From Dolosicoccus paucivorans (GTDB taxonomy: Bacteria > Bacillota > Bacilli > Lactobacillales > Aerococcaceae): a DNA stretch of 34,074 nucleotides. The notes under the pieces were generated by a model. That model was not told the DNA's origin, searched no databases, and was given only the letters and a program-made list of their open reading frames with translations. The position numbers and the translations under genes were made by a program. The stretch lies in assembly GCF_900100125.1 (NCBI RefSeq), contig NZ_FNEL01000013.1:1-34074 (forward strand), given 5' to 3'. Below, piece by piece: positions 9,164 to 17,272 of this stretch (position 1 is its first letter; each line of letters begins with the position of its first letter).

Positions 9164-9412
9164 AAAAAACCCTATATTATCTTCATAATATAGGGCGTTT
9201 TATCGCGGTACCACCTAATTTTAATATATTGTAACATATATCCTTCATCGCTTTAACGCAGCGCAACGTCTCTTATTACTCTAATTCACAAGAGCCTTTT
9301 ATTTAGAGGAGTTCAATCTTCTTCATCGTCTATTTTCACCACCCATAGACTCTCTAAAGATGAATAAAAGATTTACTAGTTCTAAAAAGTTTTATTTACA
9401 AATGTTGAATTT
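9164..9412 (-). ncRNA. T-box leader (leucine specifier) of leuS
   Basis: The conserved T-box AGGTGGTACCGCG is at 9204-9216, followed by a terminator stem (9170-9180 with 9185-9195) and six T. In stem I, AATCTT/AAGATT flanks the AGTA/GAA loop motif, and the codon after GAA is CTC (Leu; 9309-9311), with a second CTC next to it. UGGU in the bulge fits a tRNA with A73, as tRNA(Leu) has. Uncharged tRNA(Leu) would stabilise the antiterminator and raise leuS expression. Confidence 0.95.
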
Positions 9413-9418
9413 ATTATA
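9413..9418 (-). promoter_or_regulatory. Extended -10 promoter of the leuS T-box transcript
   Basis: TGGTATAAT on the minus strand is an extended -10 element (TGN before TATAAT at 9413-9418). The -35 position (TGGTAA) is poor and overlaps the stop codon of the upstream autolysin gene. Read-through from that gene is also possible since no terminator separates them. Confidence 0.6.
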
Positions 9419-9435
9419 CCAAAGAAACAATTGCT

Positions 9436-10797
9436 TTACCACTCAATGACTTGACCAGGTAAGATAGTCGTTGAACCATTGTCTTCGATTAATTGATAAA
9501 CATCTAAACCATTGCGTTGAGCAATTGAATAAAGTGTATCGCCTGCTTGAACAACGTGGCTATTTGGAGATTCAACCGCTGGCTCTTCGATGATAGTTGG
9601 TGCGTCTTCAACCTCTAGTTCAATAAATGATGGTTCGATTAAGTTGCCGTTGGTTGTTGTGACCTCTTCAACAGGTTGGATCGTCGCTTCTTGTATACTT
9701 TGATTTTGTTTTGGCCATTGTTTATTCACTTGAAGCTTTTGACCCACTTGTAACATTGAGCTTGTTGTATTATTTAGTTGCTTTAATTCCTCTAAGTCCA
9801 TTCCATAAACACGAGCAATACGCCACATTGTATCGCCTGGTTTAACAGTGTAGTGCCCTTTTTGAACAACAGGACTACTTTCATTAGAAGAAATGACAAC
9901 TTCTTCAATTTTTTCTACAGGTGTTGTTTCTTGAATTTGCGGTAACACGAGTTGCTGACCTGGATAAATAATCGCTGCATGATTATTTAACGACTGAAGT
10001 TCACTAACAGATACGTTATAACGTTGAGCGATAGCCCAATAAGTGTCACCCGTTTGTACTTCGTGGGTTGATGATGAAGTGTGTGAAGTAGGTTTTACTA
10101 TTTCATGAACTGTTGCCACCACTTTTTGAGAACTTACGTCATAACGTGTTAAATCATTTTCATGAATAATGCGGTTCAATTTTTGAGCATAAGACGTATC
10201 CGTTGCATAACGACCAGTCAAGTGAGCAGTCGCTTCTTGATAAGAGTTTGTTTGACTCTTTCTTGCCCCATAATAATAATTATAACGCCAGTTCGTTTCA
10301 TCGTGATTACCTGTTAATAAATTAGCATAATCTTGTAATGATTGGGCATAGTTATTGTATTTTCTAAAGCCATCTGTAATTTGATAATAATGACCTGAAC
10401 CGTCATCTTCTAATGTATCAACAACGACAGTTTGATTATTATAAGACCCTTTAATACCAAATAAATTATAGTTTGGTGCACTCGCTAAACCGCTATTACC
10501 CCAACCTGATTCAAGAGCGGCTTGAGCGATCATGACTGAAGCATAAAGGTCGTTTTCACCTGCAATTAATTGAGCTGAATGAGCCACTAAATCTAAGAAT
10601 TGTGATTTAGAAAAGCCTTGGCTTCCAGGTTCTTCCATCGCTTTAATGATTGGTGTGTCTTGTGTTAAATGAGTTGATATATTTCCTGAAGCAAAAGCAA
10701 CAAGACCAATGTTAACCTTTTTCAAAAAGGCTTTGCGTAGTTGGTGATAAGTTTCTTGTTGACGCTGTTTAATAATGTCGCGACGTCTTAACTTCAC
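9436..10797 (-). CDS. LysM peptidoglycan hydrolase (glucosaminidase-type autolysin)
   Basis: A 453-residue cell-wall hydrolase. A basic N-terminus with a weak hydrophobic stretch (about 28-40, VNIGLVAFASG) may act as a signal. A glucosaminidase domain (PF01832-type, about 65-215) has the family sequence AALESGWGNSGL, with the expected catalytic Glu, plus YNLFGIKG and YRKYNNY-like elements. Three LysM repeats follow, at about 245-285, 314-355 and 412-453 (starts such as EVQTGDTYWAIAQRYNV and HVVQAGDTLYSIAQRNGL), which bind peptidoglycan. The repeats are joined by Thr/Glu-rich linkers. The architecture matches AcmA/AtlA-type cell-separation enzymes. The start is GTG, 7 bases after GGGGG. It is divergent from mnmM. 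Confidence 0.88.
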   Translation of the reverse strand: MKLRRRDIIKQRQQETYHQLRKAFLKKVNIGLVAFASGNISTHLTQDTPIIKAMEEPGSQGFSKSQFLDLVAHSAQLIAGENDLYASVMIAQAALESGWGNSGLASAPNYNLFGIKGSYNNQTVVVDTLEDDGSGHYYQITDGFRKYNNYAQSLQDYANLLTGNHDETNWRYNYYYGARKSQTNSYQEATAHLTGRYATDTSYAQKLNRIIHENDLTRYDVSSQKVVATVHEIVKPTSHTSSSTHEVQTGDTYWAIAQRYNVSVSELQSLNNHAAIIYPGQQLVLPQIQETTPVEKIEEVVISSNESSPVVQKGHYTVKPGDTMWRIARVYGMDLEELKQLNNTTSSMLQVGQKLQVNKQWPKQNQSIQEATIQPVEEVTTTNGNLIEPSFIELEVEDAPTIIEEPAVESPNSHVVQAGDTLYSIAQRNGLDVYQLIEDNGSTTILPGQVIEW

Positions 10798-10919
10798 TCA
10801 AATTCCCCCTTGATTTATAATTTGTGTATAATTGTGTAAAGTATATCTATACTAGATTATAATCTTTTTTATCGATACAAATCTGATAAATTAAGCTTTT
10901 TTGTCAACACTTAATATTC

Positions 10920-10935
10920 GTTACACTTTTGTAAC
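10920..10935. promoter_or_regulatory. Perfect inverted repeat in the mnmM leader
   Basis: GTTACA-cttt-TGTAAC is a 6-bp perfect dyad just ahead of the mnmM ribosome binding site. On the plus strand TTGTCA and TACACT lie here with only a 15-base gap, so a canonical promoter is not certain. The dyad could be an operator; no matching regulator is identified. Confidence 0.35.
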
Positions 10936-10950
10936 ATTGGAGGAGTTTTT

Positions 10951-11520
10951 ATGTTAAATGCACTAGCTTATAGTCACCATCTTTTAAATGAATTAATTCA
11001 CCGCTTTCCGAAAGGAACCTTTGTAGATGCGACATTAGGTAAAGGAAACGATACGTACTACATTGCTCATCACCCTAAGTTTCAAGGTCATGTTTATGGG
11101 TTTGATATTCAATCAGACGCCATCGCTTTATCTAAAAAGAAGTTTGAAAACGAAGATGCATCAATGGTTACTTTTATTCACGACTCTCACGCTAAAGCAA
11201 AAGAGTACTTACCTTCTACTATTCATGGCGGAATTTTTAATTTAGGTTATTTACCAGGTGGAGACGAATCAATTACGACTTTACCTGAGTCAACTTTAGA
11301 AAGCATCCATCAGTTGCTTGATCGTTTAGAAGTTAAAGGTCAAATTATCTTAGTTGTCTATTGGGGCCATGATAATGGAAAAGTCGAAAAAGAGTATTTA
11401 TTAAAACATTTATCCCAATTAAATCAATACTTCTATCAAGTATTAACTTATCAATTTATTAATCAAATTAACCAACCACCCTTTGTTATTGTCATTGAAA
11501 AATTACGCTCTGTTCAATGA
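10951..11520 (+). CDS. mnmM: tRNA wobble-uridine methyltransferase MnmM (YtqB family)
   Basis: A 189-residue class I SAM-dependent methyltransferase of the rRNA_methylase family (PF06962). Visible signatures are the SAM-binding loop FVDATLGKGNDT (about 24-35), GFDIQSDAI with the ribose-binding Asp, and FNLGYLPGGD, typical of this family. B. subtilis YtqB was shown to be MnmM, which completes mnm5s2U at tRNA wobble position 34 by methylating nm5s2U. The length and these motifs fit. GGAGGAG precedes the ATG. The gene ends in a bidirectional terminator shared with metK. Its neighbour metK makes its methyl donor, which may be coincidence. Confidence 0.85.
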   Translation: MLNALAYSHHLLNELIHRFPKGTFVDATLGKGNDTYYIAHHPKFQGHVYGFDIQSDAIALSKKKFENEDASMVTFIHDSHAKAKEYLPSTIHGGIFNLGYLPGGDESITTLPESTLESIHQLLDRLEVKGQIILVVYWGHDNGKVEKEYLLKHLSQLNQYFYQVLTYQFINQINQPPFVIVIEKLRSVQ

Positions 11521-11556
11521 AAAAATCCTCCTACAAAAAATAGGAGGATTTTTATT
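11521..11556. terminator. Bidirectional terminator between mnmM and metK
   Basis: AATCCTCCTA (11524-11533) pairs with TAGGAGGATT (11541-11550) around a seven-base loop. T-runs follow on both strands, so it can end both convergent transcripts. Confidence 0.9.
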
Positions 11557-12736
11557 ATGATAATAACTTGTCTTTTAAAGCATCTACTTGATCTAATTGT
11601 TCCCAAGGCACTTGAATATCATCGCGGCCAAAATGCCCATAAGCGGCAGTTTGTTTAAATATCGGACGATCTAATTCTAATGTGCGAATGATCCCTGATG
11701 GAGTAAGATCAAACAATTCACGCACTGCTTTTACTAATTTTTCTTGAGGTGTGGTACTTGTTCCAAAAGTTTCAATCATAATAGAGGTCGGTTCGGCTTT
11801 ACCGATGGCGTAGGATAATTGAATTTCACACTCTTTAGCAATCCCAGCTGCGACAATGTTTTTAGCAATATAACGGGCCATGTAACTAGCTGAGCGGTCT
11901 ACTTTTGTTGCGTCTTTTCCAGAAAAAGCGCCGCCTCCATGACGAGCGTAGCCGCCGTAAGTATCAACAATAATTTTGCGTCCGGTTAAACCAGAGTCTC
12001 CTTTAGGTCCACCGATCACAAATTTTCCGGTTGGATTAATATAAATATTGGTTGATTCGTCTAACCACTCGTTAGGAATCACTTCATTAATGACGTGTTG
12101 TTTAATATCTTGTTCTAATTCTTCTAGCGTGATGTCTTCAGTATGTTGCGAGCTCACTACAATCGTATCTACGCGGTAAGGTTGATTATTTTCATCATAT
12201 TCCACCGTAACTTGCGTTTTACCGTCTGGACCTAAGTAAGCTAAAGTACCGTCTTTTCTCACCTTAGCTAAACGTTTAGCTAGTCGGTGACTTAAAGCAA
12301 TTGGCATTGGCATCCACTCTTTTGTTTGGTCAGATGCGTAGCCGAACATAATTCCTTGGTCACCTGCTCCAAGAGATGGTGTATGATCGGTTTGTCTAGA
12401 TTCTAAACTTTCATCCACCCCTTGAGCAATGTCCGGTGACTGTTCATCAATGCTGACTAATACCGCCACTTCATCCGCCATAAAGCCATATTCTCGTTTA
12501 GTATAGCCAATGTCTTTTAATGTTTGGCGAACAATTTGTTGAATATCTACGTAAGCGGTCGTTGTGATTTCTCCAAAGACTAAAACAAGCCCCGTATTAA
12601 CCGCAACTTCGCAAGCTACGCGAGCCTTTGGGTCTTGGGTTAATATTTCATCCAACACCGCATCGCTAATTTGATCGGCTATTTTATCGGGATGTCCTTC
12701 AGTCACTGATTCTGATGTAAATAAACGTTTCTCCAT
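11555..12736 (-). CDS. metK: S-adenosylmethionine synthetase
   Basis: A 393-residue cytoplasmic enzyme making S-adenosylmethionine from methionine and ATP. Diagnostic sequences are [17 protein letters not shown] (about 10-26), the signature [12 protein letters not shown] (about 122-133), and [16 protein letters not shown] with the P-loop-like lysine. Length is typical. The start ATG lies 9 bases after a GGGGG Shine-Dalgarno sequence that is part of the SMK-box riboswitch, so product inhibition of translation is expected. Confidence 0.97.
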   Translation of the reverse strand: MEKRLFTSESVTEGHPDKIADQISDAVLDEILTQDPKARVACEVAVNTGLVLVFGEITTTAYVDIQQIVRQTLKDIGYTKREYGFMADEVAVLVSIDEQSPDIAQGVDESLESRQTDHTPSLGAGDQGIMFGYASDQTKEWMPMPIALSHRLAKRLAKVRKDGTLAYLGPDGKTQVTVEYDENNQPYRVDTIVVSSQHTEDITLEELEQDIKQHVINEVIPNEWLDESTNIYINPTGKFVIGGPKGDSGLTGRKIIVDTYGGYARHGGGAFSGKDATKVDRSASYMARYIAKNIVAAGIAKECEIQLSYAIGKAEPTSIMIETFGTSTTPQEKLVKAVRELFDLTPSGIIRTLELDRPIFKQTAAYGHFGRDDIQVPWEQLDQVDALKDKLLS

Positions 12737-12743
12737 TCTTTCA

Positions 12744-12812
12744 TTCCCCCATCTATTTTTTGGTTACAAGGCATTCTCATCGTGATGAGCCCTTTCGGGA
12801 ATATTTTGTAAC
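12744..12812 (-). ncRNA. SMK-box (SAM-III) riboswitch of metK
   Basis: The minus-strand leader shows GTTACAA (12806-12812) pairing with TTGTAAC (12763-12769), the conserved TTCCCGAAAGG segment (near 12792-12801) and GCCTTGTAACC. The Shine-Dalgarno GGGGG (12746-12750) can pair with TTCCC (12797-12801). In the known class this pairing forms when SAM binds and blocks ribosome entry. The variable hairpin CTCATCACGATGAG separates the halves. Confidence 0.93.
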
Positions 12813-12820
12813 TAGATTGA

Positions 12821-12851
12821 AGTATAACAAAAAACGCGCGCTATGTGTAAA
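12821..12851 (-). promoter_or_regulatory. Likely metK promoter
   Basis: TATACT (12821-12826) is a good -10 box. TTTACA (12846-12851) is the best -35 box but the spacer is 19 bases, longer than usual. Confidence 0.5.
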
Positions 12852-12854
12852 CAT

Positions 12855-12884
12855 TTGATGTGTTTTATGCTAAACTAATAGTAT
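12855..12884 (+). promoter_or_regulatory. Possible promoter of the UbiA-like gene
   Basis: TTGATG at about 12855 and TAGTAT about 18 bases later are a weak sigma-A candidate divergent from the metK promoter. Confidence 0.35.
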
Positions 12885-12920
12885 TCAAATTTAAATTACT
12901 ATCTATGAAAGGGTTAGACA

Positions 12921-13724
12921 ATGGCGCAACTCATTAAAAAGTTACAAAATCCATACGTAAAAATATTGCTAGCTCCTTTAGCGTTTATTTTATTTGGTAC
13001 AATTGTTGGAATGACAGAATTGACTACAAAGCATTGGCTTAATTTTATTTTACTATATATTATTGTTCTAGTGAGCGAATTAGTCAGCCACTTTTTTGAT
13101 TTAGAAAAAAATCGCTCTCAAACTGTGGCTCGAAGTATTTTAATTGTTTTAGACAGTATTCTACTCATCACAACACTACTTCTTGTTCGGTACATTTATT
13201 GGCCGGCAAGTATTATGTTAGCAACCTACCTTGCTTACTTACACTTTCAATATTTTCCTTATAATATTTCTAAAAGTGGTTACGCAGTATTTCTTAATAC
13301 CTTTTTCCAAGGATTTGTTTTAAATGCGATAGCCTATACTGCTCAAACCCAACATTTAACAAGTCACTTCATTAAGTTACTCCTTCCGCTTACTTTAATG
13401 AGTTTAGCGATCAACTTTGAAGATATCTTGTTATATCAATCCCTCGTTTTTAAACGATTAACGCTACCGCGGGTGATTACTCGTCATCATTCACTGATTG
13501 CGTTAAGTATATTTTTAGTCGCAACAGTCATTGGGATTTATTTTTCCCTTCCAAGTCATTCGTTTTATTTAGTTCAAATATTATTTGGAGTCGCTACTGT
13601 CTGTTTCGCTTTACCTTTATTGGTGACTACTAAAACCATTCATGAAATTCAAAACAAATTAAATTTCTTCGGCTCGATTCATTTAATCTTTGCATTACTC
13701 TACAGCCTTAGCTATTTATTTTAA
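12921..13724 (+). CDS. Integral membrane protein, degenerate UbiA/MenA-like
   Basis: A 267-residue, highly hydrophobic protein with roughly eight membrane segments. I do not recognise it firmly. Its layout resembles UbiA-superfamily prenyltransferases such as MenA: the stretch LVSELVSHFFDLEKNRSQ sits where these enzymes have their first Asp-rich motif, YFPYNISKSGYAVFLNTFFQ resembles the family's YxP-(L)KYxGxGE segment, and NFEDILLY sits near the second motif. Neither NDxxDxxxD nor DxxxD is intact, so prenyl-diphosphate binding in the usual way is doubtful. It stands alone between a divergent metK and a downstream terminator. It may be a non-catalytic relative or an unrelated membrane protein. 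Confidence 0.6.
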   Translation: MAQLIKKLQNPYVKILLAPLAFILFGTIVGMTELTTKHWLNFILLYIIVLVSELVSHFFDLEKNRSQTVARSILIVLDSILLITTLLLVRYIYWPASIMLATYLAYLHFQYFPYNISKSGYAVFLNTFFQGFVLNAIAYTAQTQHLTSHFIKLLLPLTLMSLAINFEDILLYQSLVFKRLTLPRVITRHHSLIALSIFLVATVIGIYFSLPSHSFYLVQILFGVATVCFALPLLVTTKTIHEIQNKLNFFGSIHLIFALLYSLSYLF

Positions 13725-13729
13725 TATGT

Positions 13730-13760
13730 CTCCGATTGTTACAAATCGGAGTCTTTTTTT
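13730..13760 (+). terminator. Terminator after the UbiA-like gene
   Basis: CTCCGATT (13730-13737) pairs with AATCGGAG (13744-13751), followed by TCTTTTTTT. Confidence 0.9.
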
Positions 13761-13767
13761 GTATAAT
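13739..13767 (+). promoter_or_regulatory. Promoter of the DUF4298 gene, overlapping the terminator
   Basis: TTACAA (13739-13744), 17 bases, TATAAT (13762-13767). The -35 box lies inside the terminator stem of the gene before it. Confidence 0.55.
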
Positions 13768-13787
13768 TTACTAAAGGAGAGGATCAC

Positions 13788-14090
13788 ATGTCAACACCAA
13801 AAGATTTCGTCCAAATGGAAGAGAATTATTTAAAAGTAGATCAAGCAGTGCAGTCCTTCGAATCAGAATTAGCTCAATTTAAAGAAATTATTCCCAATAT
13901 TCGAACTTTAACGAACTATTACGGTAGTAAAGAATGGCTACGGCATCAACAATTGGATAAAAGTGGAGAAATTGATTATCCAACGACGGCTGTACTAGGT
14001 GAAGATTATGCTTACAATACATTAGTCGACGTACGCCAAATTGGATTAGAGATGTTAGAAATTGCTACTGAGTTATTAAAAGAATGCTAA
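13788..14090 (+). CDS. DUF4298 family protein
   Basis: A 100-residue acidic, helical cytoplasmic protein. The pattern (an early ME pair with LD-like spacing, TLTNYYGSKEWLRH, then VLGEDYAYNTL) fits DUF4298, where NYYxSxxW and a VLSEDxxYDLL-like block are conserved. No function is established that I know of. It has a strong GGAG box and its own promoter, and it ends in a bidirectional terminator facing rpmA. Its small size and single-gene unit suggest a non-essential accessory role. Confidence 0.75.
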   Translation: MSTPKDFVQMEENYLKVDQAVQSFESELAQFKEIIPNIRTLTNYYGSKEWLRHQQLDKSGEIDYPTTAVLGEDYAYNTLVDVRQIGLEMLEIATELLKEC

Positions 14091-14092
14091 AA

Positions 14093-14136
14093 AAAGAACT
14101 TGAGATGCTCTTTAAAGAGTGTCTCAAGTTCTTTTT
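14093..14136. terminator. Bidirectional terminator between DUF4298 gene and rpmA
   Basis: A long stem (AAAGAACTTGAGA with TCTCAAGTTCTTT) encloses an inner TGCTCTTTAAAGAGTG hairpin. T-runs lie on both sides. It closes the rplU-prp-rpmA operon from the other strand. Confidence 0.92.
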
Positions 14137-14143
14137 CGGATGA

Positions 14144-14428
14144 TTACGCTTCTGCTGCATAAACAGAAACTTGTTTTTTGTTGCGTCCTTTACGCTCGAA
14201 TTTCACAACACCATCGATTAAAGCGAATAAAGTATCATCGCCTCCACGACCTACGTTGTTACCTGGGTGGATTTTAGTTCCACGTTGACGGTATAAAATG
14301 GATCCTCCTGAAACAAACTGTCCGTCGCCTGCTTTAGCGCCTAAACGTTTTGAGCGAGAATCACGACCGTTTTGAGTAGATCCACCACCTTTTTTAGTAG
14401 CGAATAATTGTAAATTTAATTTCAACAT
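14144..14428 (-). CDS. rpmA: Ribosomal protein L27 (bL27) with cleavable N-terminal extension
   Basis: A 94-residue large-subunit protein at the peptidyl-transferase centre. The N-terminus [18 protein letters not shown] includes the Firmicutes-specific extension, cut by Prp after the Phe-Ala step (LNLQLFA) to expose the functional start. The rest ([40 protein letters not shown]) is canonical. It is the last gene of rplU-prp-rpmA and ends at a strong terminator. Confidence 0.97.
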   Translation of the reverse strand: MLKLNLQLFATKKGGGSTQNGRDSRSKRLGAKAGDGQFVSGGSILYRQRGTKIHPGNNVGRGGDDTLFALIDGVVKFERKGRNKKQVSVYAAEA

Positions 14429-14454
14429 GTTCCTGCACCTCCTTGGGTTTGAGA

Positions 14455-14784
14455 TTAGCCATTGACTGAAACATATTCTGGATAACTTTCAGCAATGACT
14501 GTCAGTGCTAAATGCAAGTGTTGCATCAATAATTGTGCTTGTTCTTGTTGCACTGCATTATGAAGGAGAGGTAAAGTTAACTTTAAGTAACCACCTTCTG
14601 CTTCATTTACTTGAGTATTTACGTTAACGTTTAATAATGATTGTAATGAATTCTCAACTGAAATCACTTGGCTAGACACCGCGGCACAGACAATATCTGA
14701 ACCATATTCAGCATACTCTGCGTGTCCGGTGACAACCACCGAATGAAATAAATCAGCCTTTTTTGTAAATTCAACGCGAATCAT
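14455..14784 (-). CDS. prp: Ribosomal-processing cysteine protease Prp
   Basis: A 109-residue YsxB-family cysteine protease that removes the N-terminal extension of L27. The catalytic His is in [12 protein letters not shown] (about 21) and the catalytic Cys in DIVCAAVSS (about 33), the spacing seen in S. aureus Prp. It lies between rplU and rpmA with short gaps (4 and 26 bases), the standard arrangement in Firmicutes that carry the L27 extension. Confidence 0.93.
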   Translation of the reverse strand: MIRVEFTKKADLFHSVVVTGHAEYAEYGSDIVCAAVSSQVISVENSLQSLLNVNVNTQVNEAEGGYLKLTLPLLHNAVQQEQAQLLMQHLHLALTVIAESYPEYVSVNG

Positions 14785-14788
14785 TGGA

Positions 14789-15097
14789 TTAAGCGTTAAT
14801 TGAGTTAATTGTTAATTTAGTGTATGGTTGGCGATGACCTTGTTTACGTGAAGAGTTCTTACGACGTAAGTAACGGTAAGTAACTACTTTCTTTTGACGG
14901 CCATGTTTTTCAACAGTTGCTTCAACTGTTGCTCCCTCTACGAATGGGCTTCCTACTTTAGTAGCGTCTCCACCTACTAAAATGACCTCGTCAAACGTAA
15001 CTTTATCACCTTCAGCAACTTCTAATTTCTCAACGTAGATTGTTTGTCCTTCCTCTACTTTAAGTTGCTTACCACCAGTTTGGATAATTGCGTACAT
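14789..15097 (-). CDS. rplU: Ribosomal protein L21 (bL21)
   Basis: A 102-residue 50S protein that binds 23S rRNA. The sequence starts [18 protein letters not shown] and ends with the basic segment [20 protein letters not shown], both family signatures. It is first in rplU-prp-rpmA, with a GAGGAGG box and an untranslated leader of about 125 bases likely to be the L21 autoregulatory leader. Confidence 0.97.
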   Translation of the reverse strand: MYAIIQTGGKQLKVEEGQTIYVEKLEVAEGDKVTFDEVILVGGDATKVGSPFVEGATVEATVEKHGRQKKVVTYRYLRRKNSSRKQGHRQPYTKLTINSINA

Positions 15098-15225
15098 TCT
15101 AGCACCTCCTCATAATAATTAATTCTGATAAAAATCAGCACTCAGACTCGCCATGTTAAGTGGAATCAACTCACTTATAACTTAACTTGTGCGGTTGCAG
15201 TTGTGGTGCCACACAAATACAACAA
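15098..15225 (-). ncRNA. Candidate L21 leader of the rplU operon
   Basis: The untranslated region between the promoter and rplU has several stems: CTGAT/ATCAG at 15125-15138, a GTTAAGT/ACTTAAC-like pairing further upstream, and GTGGCACCAC near the 5' end. Firmicutes rplU operons carry a conserved L21 leader here; I assign it by position and structure, not by alignment. Confidence 0.55.
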
Positions 15226-15229
15226 AATA

Positions 15230-15258
15230 ATAGTACCAAAGTTAGGACCTAGAGTCAA
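15230..15258 (-). promoter_or_regulatory. Sigma-A promoter of rplU-prp-rpmA
   Basis: TTGACT (15253-15258), 17 bases, TACTAT (15230-15235) on the minus strand. Confidence 0.8.
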
Positions 15259-15307
15259 CACCTTAACTTACTTTTAATAGTAGTTTCGGCGAATTATTGA
15301 TTTTCAA

Positions 15308-16110
15308 CTATTCTTTACTTGTTGCTAAGTCTAAGTTCTTTTCAATGGATTGTTTGATTTCGTCTTTTTCAACAGCCTCTTTGACGACTTTGTTGACTAC
15401 TTCTAACAGCGTCTCGTTTCCTTTATTCACTGCCACACATTGACCCGCACCATCTCCTGGGATTGGATTGGGAACTTTAGCAAGAACGTCTTCATTTTTT
15501 CTTAAAAACTCGCCCACTGTAATACTATCCATTACAATGGCATCTAATTTCTTTGCTTTTAACGCTTCAACTAAAGTTCCATTTTTCGGCATGGAAACGA
15601 TATCCATTTGAATACCACTTTCTTTTAAGTAAGTTTCTTGAACTGATGCTTTTTGTGTTCCTACTTTGAGCCCTTCTAAATCTTCTGGCTTAGTAACAGT
15701 ATCTAATTTATCTTTTGGAACGACAATATACGTTTCACTTTCATAGTAAGGGATTGAAAAGTCGACTTGTTTTGCTCTTTCTTCGTTTTCGTTCATTCCT
15801 GCTAAAATCATATCGATTTTGCCGGCTTTAAGGGATTGAATCAACGAATCGAATCCCATATTATTGACTTCAAGTTCAACTCCTAATTCATCAGCAATTT
15901 TTTGAGCTAAGTCAACGTCAACCCCTACAATTTCTTCTTTGCCATCTTTCATAATAACCCATTCAAAAGGCGGAAATTCTGCACTAGTTCCAAAAACAAT
16001 TTTTCCTTTTTTCTGAATACTTTCCACATCACTTTTAGCTGAAACTAATTGGCAGGTAATACTAATACTAACACCATTAAACTTAACATCACTTTTACTA
16101 TTTTTTTCAT
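15308..16110 (-). pseudogene. Amino-acid ABC transporter substrate-binding protein, copy 1 (frameshifted)
   Basis: A fourth paralogue of the array. The mature domain is complete (from SDVESIQKKGKIVFGTSAE to EKNLDLATSKE), with FPPFEW, DVDLAQKIADELG and NEERAKQVDFSIPYYES as in its neighbours. An ATG at 16110 after GGAAG opens a good signal peptide (MKKIVKVMLSLMVLVLVLPA), but it stops at TAG 16045-16047. One base is missing near 16048-16051: the next frame restores LVSAKSDVES exactly as in copies 3 and 4. The downstream GTG at 16027 would give a protein without signal peptide. It has no T-box of its own and follows copy 2 by 65 bases, so both would be read from T-box A. A sequencing error cannot be excluded, but the site is not a homopolymer. 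Confidence 0.85.
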
Positions 16111-16175
16111 TTTGATCTTCCTTTACTAAATAGTTTAATTAATTACAAAATATAAATTGCTAACTGCTGTAATTT

Positions 16176-16976
16176 TTAGTTAGCTGCTAACTCTAAATTC
16201 TTTTCAACAGACTTGTTTATTTCGTCCTTTTCAACGGCTTCTTCGATCACTTTGTTGATTACTTCTAATAAACTGTCATTACCTTTACCGACGACAATCG
16301 AGTAGCCGCCTTCTTCATCTTTAGGAATAACGTCTGATATTTCAGTGATGACCCCTTCATTTAGTCTTAAAAACTCATCAGCTGATACGCTGTCAATCAC
16401 TACCGCATCCAATTTTCCTGCTTTCATTGTTTCAATAAGAACATCATTTTTAGGCATGGATGTTAAATTCGTATTAAGACCATTTTCGACTAAATAAATT
16501 TCCTGAATGGTTCCTTTTTGAACACCTATTCTTAATTTTGCAAGATCTTCTGGTTTAGTGATAGTACCTTCTTTGCCGGCAGGAACAACAATATCAGTGC
16601 CACTTTCATAATAAGGAATGGAAAAATCAACTTGTTTTGCTCTTTCTTTTGTTTTGCTAATGCCGGCCATCGCTATGTCCATACGCCCATTCTTAACGGA
16701 TTGAATCAGTGTATCAAAACTCATATTTTGGATCTCCAATTCAACCCCTAACTCCTCAGCAACCTTTTGAGCTAATTCGATATCTACACCAACAATCGTT
16801 TCTTTCCCATCTACTAATTCCACCCACTCAAAAGGTGGAAACTGAGCGCTAGTTCCTAAAACTAACTTCCCTTTCTTTTGAATACTTTCCACATCACTTT
16901 TAGCTACAGCAAGTTGCGATGGTAATACAAAAGCGAGCAGGATTAAAAATAAGATTACTTTAATTATTTTCTTCAT
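16176..16976 (-). CDS. Amino-acid ABC transporter substrate-binding protein, copy 2
   Basis: A family 3 (SBP_bac_3) periplasmic-type binding protein for a polar amino acid. The start is placed at the ATG at 16976, not the longer frame to 17039, because the longer frame runs into the T-box terminator stem and this ATG has an AAGGACG box. A signal peptide (MKKIIKVILFLILLAFVLPS) ends at a likely signal peptidase I site AVA-KSD, with no lipobox Cys. Family motifs are LVLGTSAQFPPFEW, VGVDIELAQKVAEELG and KERAKQVDFSIPYYESG, whose Arg normally grips the ligand's carboxylate. It lies behind T-box A. No permease or ATPase is adjacent. Confidence 0.88.
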   Translation of the reverse strand: MKKIIKVILFLILLAFVLPSQLAVAKSDVESIQKKGKLVLGTSAQFPPFEWVELVDGKETIVGVDIELAQKVAEELGVELEIQNMSFDTLIQSVKNGRMDIAMAGISKTKERAKQVDFSIPYYESGTDIVVPAGKEGTITKPEDLAKLRIGVQKGTIQEIYLVENGLNTNLTSMPKNDVLIETMKAGKLDAVVIDSVSADEFLRLNEGVITEISDVIPKDEEGGYSIVVGKGNDSLLEVINKVIEEAVEKDEINKSVEKNLELAAN

Positions 16977-17027
16977 TTTTTTCGTCCTTACTTTACTATA
17001 TTTATATAAAAAAATGTACGAGTATAT

Positions 17028-17270
17028 AAAAATGCCCATCCCTATAGTCTAACCTATAGAGACGGGCTAACCCGCGGTACCACTCTAATTGATTTACAAA
17101 GGTGTAAATCCGCTTAATCATTGAGTAACGTTCAATGATACGAAGTCGCTACTTTCTTTCACGATCTTATCTCCCGAGTGCGGTTCAATAAACGTTGGGG
17201 GTAAGCTTTCACTCGCTCTTACCTCGCTGTTGACCTGGTTGTTTATTTACTCTCTCGTTCCGCGATCATT
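17028..17270 (-). ncRNA. T-box leader A, before binding-protein copy 2
   Basis: The T-box AGAGTGGTACCGCGGG is at 17071-17086; the terminator stem (17034-17047 with 17054-17067) ends in ATTTTT. Stem I has AGTA/GAA loop motifs flanked by AATAAAC/GTTTATT. After GAA the loop reads CCGCA before the CTCG stem; aligned to the glyQS leader this makes CGC (17180-17182) the specifier, an Arg codon. The lower stem CGAG/CTCG covaries with TGAG/CTCA in leaders B and C. It starts directly after the stop codon of copy 3, leaving no room for a separate intergenic promoter. Confidence 0.92.
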
Positions 17271-17272
17271 AT

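Noticed and set aside
16159-16184. Hairpin GCTAACT/AGTTAGC at the end of copy 2 as a terminator
   Set aside because: The stem is only 7 bp and no T-run follows, so it is unlikely to end transcription before copy 1.
16977-17039. N-terminal extension of binding-protein copy 2
   Set aside because: It would start inside the T-box terminator hairpin; the ATG at 16976 has a ribosome binding site and opens the signal peptide seen in the other copies.
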